Part shown: positions 5,965 to 8,938 of the stretch, one piece after another | Numbering within the stretch: position 1 is the stretch's first letter | Layout of the letters: every line of letters starts with the position of its first letter | Source: Verrucomicrobiota bacterium | Lineage (GTDB): Bacteria; Verrucomicrobiota; Verrucomicrobiia; Chthoniobacterales; UBA10450 | Length of the DNA: 8,938 bases | Reading direction: 5' to 3' | Assembly (NCBI GenBank): GCA_003218525.1 | Contig: QHNU01000188.1 | Coordinates: 7,877-16,814 of the forward strand | Program-made: the position numbers and the translations under genes | The notes under the pieces: model-generated | The model's input: the letters and a program-made list of their open reading frames with translations, nothing else | Databases searched by the model: none | Told to the model about the DNA's origin: nothing

Positions 5965-8938
5965 ATGACGGCCTCTCCTCAGTCCCCGGCACTAGTTGCC
6001 GGCGGAAAACTCTGTCTTCTTTCGTTAGTTCTTGCCATCGCTCCGTCCGTAAATGGCGCAGAACTAAAAGAAGCGCGCGTCACTCAAGTCGTAAAGGATG
6101 TGAAGCTGCTTCCCAATGCCGCAGCGGCGCGACCCGCCGTCGTGAGTGATCAGGTGCACGACGGCACCGCCGTGCGGACCGGAGTCGAGTCGCGCGCGGA
6201 GTTGACCTTTACCGACTCAACTCTGGCGCGGCTGGGTGCGAATACCATTTTCAGCTTTACCGAGGGCACTCGAAATCTCGATCTCAAGGACGGCGTGATG
6301 CTTCTGCGCGTGCCGAAAGACGCGGGGGGAGCCAAAATCAATACCGCAGCGGTGACCGCAGCGATCACCGGTACGACCGTGATGCTCGAGTATCATCCGC
6401 ACTCCTACATCAAGTTCATCATCCTAGAGGGCACCGGACGAATATTCCTGCCCCATCGGCTGGGAGAGTCTGTTCTGGTCCATGCCGGCCAAATGTTAAT
6501 CACTAAGCCGGAGGCGAAGAATCTGCCGAGGCCGGTCGATGTCGATGTGAAGAAGATCATGAAAACTTCGCGGTTGATTAAGGGTTTCGCCAAGCTCGAA
6601 AGCGCACCCCTCATCGCACAAGTCGAAGCCGTCCAGGATGCGGAGAAAGCCAATGGCCAGGTCTATGAGACAAACCTAGCCATTTTTGGTGCCGGCACGG
6701 ACGTTGCGTTACTGGATCCGACGCACGCAGAGCTCCTGGAGCCGACACCAACTCCGCCTCCTACTACCCCAACGCCAACGCCTACCCCTACGCCGACGCC
6801 TACCCCTACGCCGACACCAACACCGCCTCCGACGCCGACTCCAACCCCTACGCCGAGCAAAGTAGGTCGTCCGCAGACGATCACACCTAGTCCATACCTG
6901 GTCAAATCCACGACCCAGATTACGACTGATCCCTCGATCACGACCGATGGCGTAACCAATTACGGCACCATCTATCGCAGTACGGCTCTGGATGGCACGC
7001 GCTCGATCTGGTTCTTCGACGCCACTCGTCCGTTCGACACCCTCAGTGGATTTGATGGTTCTGACCAAACGGGAATTAATGCCGATAATATCGCAGTCTT
7101 TAAGTTCCAGAATCTGCAGTTGGCAGGCAATCCGACAATTTCGACCCTCCAGGGTGGCGTAACGAAACTTGCGTTGGTCGGCGTAGATGGAATCACCAGC
7201 GGTCCTCCGGGAGGAACTTTGACCTTCGCGGGTCTGGATACGGTATTGCTTGCCACGCAGGGGGGCTCGATCGTTCTGGGAAGCGAGATTTCGTTCCAGA
7301 ATATCCAGAACCTCGTCTTCTATGCGCGCGGCGTAAATGCGGCGCTTACGCTTGGGTCGCTGATCAGCGGAGTCAGTAATCTTCAGTTAAATTCCGAAGG
7401 TTCTGTGCAAGTGAACGGCGATATCTCGACCGAGAATTTTAAGACATTCTCGAACGGGGATTTTTTGCAAGGCGGCAGCACGATTGCGGCAAACGTCATG
7501 AGAATCGATTCGGTAAATGGAAACATCACAGTCGACGCCGGTAAGCTTCCGGACCCGGCATTGGGAGGGACGATTGAGCTCGATGCTGGTGCCACTCTCA
7601 ACATTTTGAACCCGAGCGGTGCTGGTCCAACCAAGCGCAGCTCGATCGTTGCGAACGGGAATACCATCAATTTTATCAGTTCGAGTTTGTTTACCTTCGA
7701 TTTTAGGAACTCGAACCTGATTCTGTTTGGCGCCGGATCCGGCGGACTCCACGCAGCGAACATCAATTTTCTCGGACCAAATTTCATCGCGCTTTCAGGA
7801 TCAGATATCAACATCTTCGGGGCGGAGCTACCGATCGTGAACGGCGATCAACCACTCTCCGGCCAAATTGATGCCAGTGGATCGATCTTGGCCGTATCAA
7901 ACCTCGAAAGCGCTACTTTAATTGCCGGGTCGAATGTCACTGCGGGCGGAAATGTTTACGCCGCGATTGTTCGGGCCGGCGGGAACATTACTATAGGTGG
8001 CGATTTAAATGTGCTCAGTTCTGTCAGTGCGGATGGCATTGTAACGGCTGGCACCATTTCATCGACGAATGTTGTAGGATCGGTCATCAATGCCGGCCAA
8101 GGCGGAATTCGGCAGTTCTCATTTGCGAATGGAACTGTGCCTGCAGTTGTTCACACCCTTATCGCCGATACGGTAATTTCAGTCGGTGGCGTTTTCTTTG
8201 ACGGCACCGCGAGCAACGGAATCGATCAGCCCGGGAGCGATGCTGGCGCCCTAACTATTAGCGCCAATTCGCTTGACATTGGTCTCGCGGGCGACATCCG
8301 CGGCTCTTTCACGCTGAACGGCGGTGACGGTGGGTTCGGCAGTAACCAGAGCTTTCTCGACGCCGGTGGTGGCGGCACCCTCGTGATCAATACCAACGGC
8401 GATTTGACCATAAACTCAGATATCGAGGTGACCTCAGGTCGGGTTCCCGATTCGGCGCCGCCGAGCGGTCATGGCGGAGATGTAACGCTTAATTCCACGA
8501 ATGGCGCCGTGAGCGTATCGTCGCGAATCGAAGTCTCCTCGGCGCAACCGCTGGCGAGTGCAGCTCCGCGGCGTCTGAGCAAGTCCGGCGGCAATCTCGC
8601 GCTCAGGAGTGATAAGCCGAGCGGATTAGCGATTAACGTTTCGAATACCGCGCAGTTGCTAGCCCTGCTGGATGCGGCTGCGCCCGGATCGGGCGGGAAG
8701 GTGACGATTCTTGCAACCGGTGCCAGCAGCGTCGCAAACGTGAACGGCAGGCTAGTAGCTGATCGCGGAACGATCGATATCCGGCACACCGGCGCTGGTG
8801 GACAGATCAATGTCGGCGGCCCCAACTTGGGCGACACGGTCGATGCTCACGCTGATGTGATTAAAATCGCCGCTTTGGGAAACAATGGCGTGCTCACCGT
8901 CGGCAACGGCATACTTTCCGCCGACACAACGTTGCAGC
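5965..8938 (+). CDS. Exported FecR-domain protein with Pro/Thr linker and long beta-helix region (3' end outside window)
   Basis: A single open frame runs from the ATG at 5965 to the window edge (991 residues, no stop). A signal peptide (about 1-32, hydrophobic core LCLLSLVLAIAPS, likely cut after NGA) is followed by a FecR domain at about 64-182: VHDGTAVRTGVESRAELTF, STLARLGANTIFSF, LDLKDGVMLLRVPK, ITGTTVMLEY, FIILEGTGRIFL, VHAGQMLIT. A helical segment (190-235) leads to a 38-residue Pro/Thr linker (260-297). Everything after is rich in Gly, Asn, Ser, Thr, Ile and Val, with recurring rungs of the form GG-x-hydrophobic-x-hydrophobic (for example GGTLVINTNG from 8371, GGDVTLNSTNG from 8473, GGKVTILATG from 8692), as in filamentous-haemagglutinin-type right-handed beta-helices. 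Classical FecR proteins are inner-membrane anti-sigma regulators; this one lacks a cytosolic head and has no sigma factor gene nearby, so a surface or periplasmic structural role is more likely. Export across the outer membrane may involve the barrel gene just upstream, which is inference. Confidence 0.85.
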   Translation, partial: MTASPQSPALVAGGKLCLLSLVLAIAPSVNGAELKEARVTQVVKDVKLLPNAAAARPAVVSDQVHDGTAVRTGVESRAELTFTDSTLARLGANTIFSFTEGTRNLDLKDGVMLLRVPKDAGGAKINTAAVTAAITGTTVMLEYHPHSYIKFIILEGTGRIFLPHRLGESVLVHAGQMLITKPEAKNLPRPVDVDVKKIMKTSRLIKGFAKLESAPLIAQVEAVQDAEKANGQVYETNLAIFGAGTDVALLDPTHAELLEPTPTPPPTTPTPTPTPTPTPTPTPTPTPPPTPTPTPTPSKVGRPQTITPSPYLVKSTTQITTDPSITTDGVTNYGTIYRSTALDGTRSIWFFDATRPFDTLSGFDGSDQTGINADNIAVFKFQNLQLAGNPTISTLQGGVTKLALVGVDGITSGPPGGTLTFAGLDTVLLATQGGSIVLGSEISFQNIQNLVFYARGVNAALTLGSLISGVSNLQLNSEGSVQVNGDISTENFKTFSNGDFLQGGSTIAANVMRIDSVNGNITVDAGKLPDPALGGTIELDAGATLNILNPSGAGPTKRSSIVANGNTINFISSSLFTFDFRNSNLILFGAGSGGLHAANINFLGPNFIALSGSDINIFGAELPIVNGDQPLSGQIDASGSILAVSNLESATLIAGSNVTAGGNVYAAIVRAGGNITIGGDLNVLSSVSADGIVTAGTISSTNVVGSVINAGQGGIRQFSFANGTVPAVVHTLIADTVISVGGVFFDGTASNGIDQPGSDAGALTISANSLDIGLAGDIRGSFTLNGGDGGFGSNQSFLDAGGGGTLVINTNGDLTINSDIEVTSGRVPDSAPPSGHGGDVTLNSTNGAVSVSSRIEVSSAQPLASAAPRRLSKSGGNLALRSDKPSGLAINVSNTAQLLALLDAAAPGSGGKVTILATGASSVANVNGRLVADRGTIDIRHTGAGGQINVGGPNLGDTVDAHADVIKIAALGNNGVLTVGNGILSADTTLQ
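6742..6855 (+). repeat. Pro/Thr codon repeat (linker-encoding minisatellite)
   Basis: 114 bases encode 38 residues made only of Pro and Thr, mostly strict PT alternation. At the DNA level it includes a perfect 18-base tandem duplication (ACGCCTACCCCTACGCCG at 6778-6795 and 6796-6813) plus degenerate copies. The length is a multiple of three, so the frame is kept. It lies between the FecR part and the beta-helix part and probably forms an extended, stiff spacer, perhaps glycosylated. The opposite strand reads as a long Gly/Val shadow frame that is not a gene. Confidence 0.9.

Noticed and set aside
6742..6855. CRISPR-like or intergenic tandem repeat
   Set aside because: Units are short, in frame and encode Pro/Thr only; there are no spacers and no cas genes.
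6663..6959. Minus-strand frame with a long Gly-Val repeat
   Set aside because: It is the complementary reading of the Pro/Thr linker codons inside the FecR/beta-helix gene, which has clear domains on the + strand.
7383..7814. Minus-strand frames under the beta-helix gene
   Set aside because: Shadow frames caused by biased composition of the + strand gene; no domain or start signal.

Overview
The window looks like a chromosomal segment of a Verrucomicrobiota bacterium, possibly a soil Chthoniobacterales-type lineage. The main clues are the Rho variant (an 'SGGVEAKALMKPKRFFG' Q-loop region and a 'TLLRWPELNFLPVPED' RNA-binding domain), a coaE-rho-rnd gene cluster, starts that mostly lack a clear Shine-Dalgarno sequence, and an exported FecR-domain protein with a Pro/Thr linker and a very long beta-helix tail. 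This placement comes from family memory, not from a search.

Layout: every convincing gene is on the + strand. Bases 1-443 are the 3' end of a glycogen-debranching-type (amylo-alpha-1,6-glucosidase-like) enzyme. A non-coding stretch with an AT-rich island follows, then a zinc-ribbon integral membrane protein of unknown function (about 703-1380). A GC-rich hairpin lies just after it, and about 555 bases with no convincing gene come next.

Bases 1936-4963 form a tight three-gene unit: coaE (dephospho-CoA kinase), rho (transcription terminator) and rnd (RNase D-like exonuclease). Both junctions are start/stop overlaps (ATGA, then GTGA), so the genes are probably co-transcribed and translationally coupled. 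The unit joins the last step of coenzyme A synthesis to RNA termination and 3'-end processing.

Bases 5020-8938 hold a second pair. A Sec-exported protein of 313 residues looks like an outer-membrane beta-barrel ending in Phe. Three bases later begins a long exported protein, open to the end of the window with 991 residues visible. It has a signal peptide, a FecR domain, a 38-residue Pro/Thr linker and a Gly/Asn/Ser/Thr-rich stretch that reads like filamentous-haemagglutinin beta-helix rungs. I consider this pair the most interesting part of the window: a candidate cell-surface system in which a FecR fold appears as the N-terminal module of a surface fibre rather than as an inner-membrane anti-sigma regulator. 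The long gene's 3' end, and any further partners, lie outside the window.
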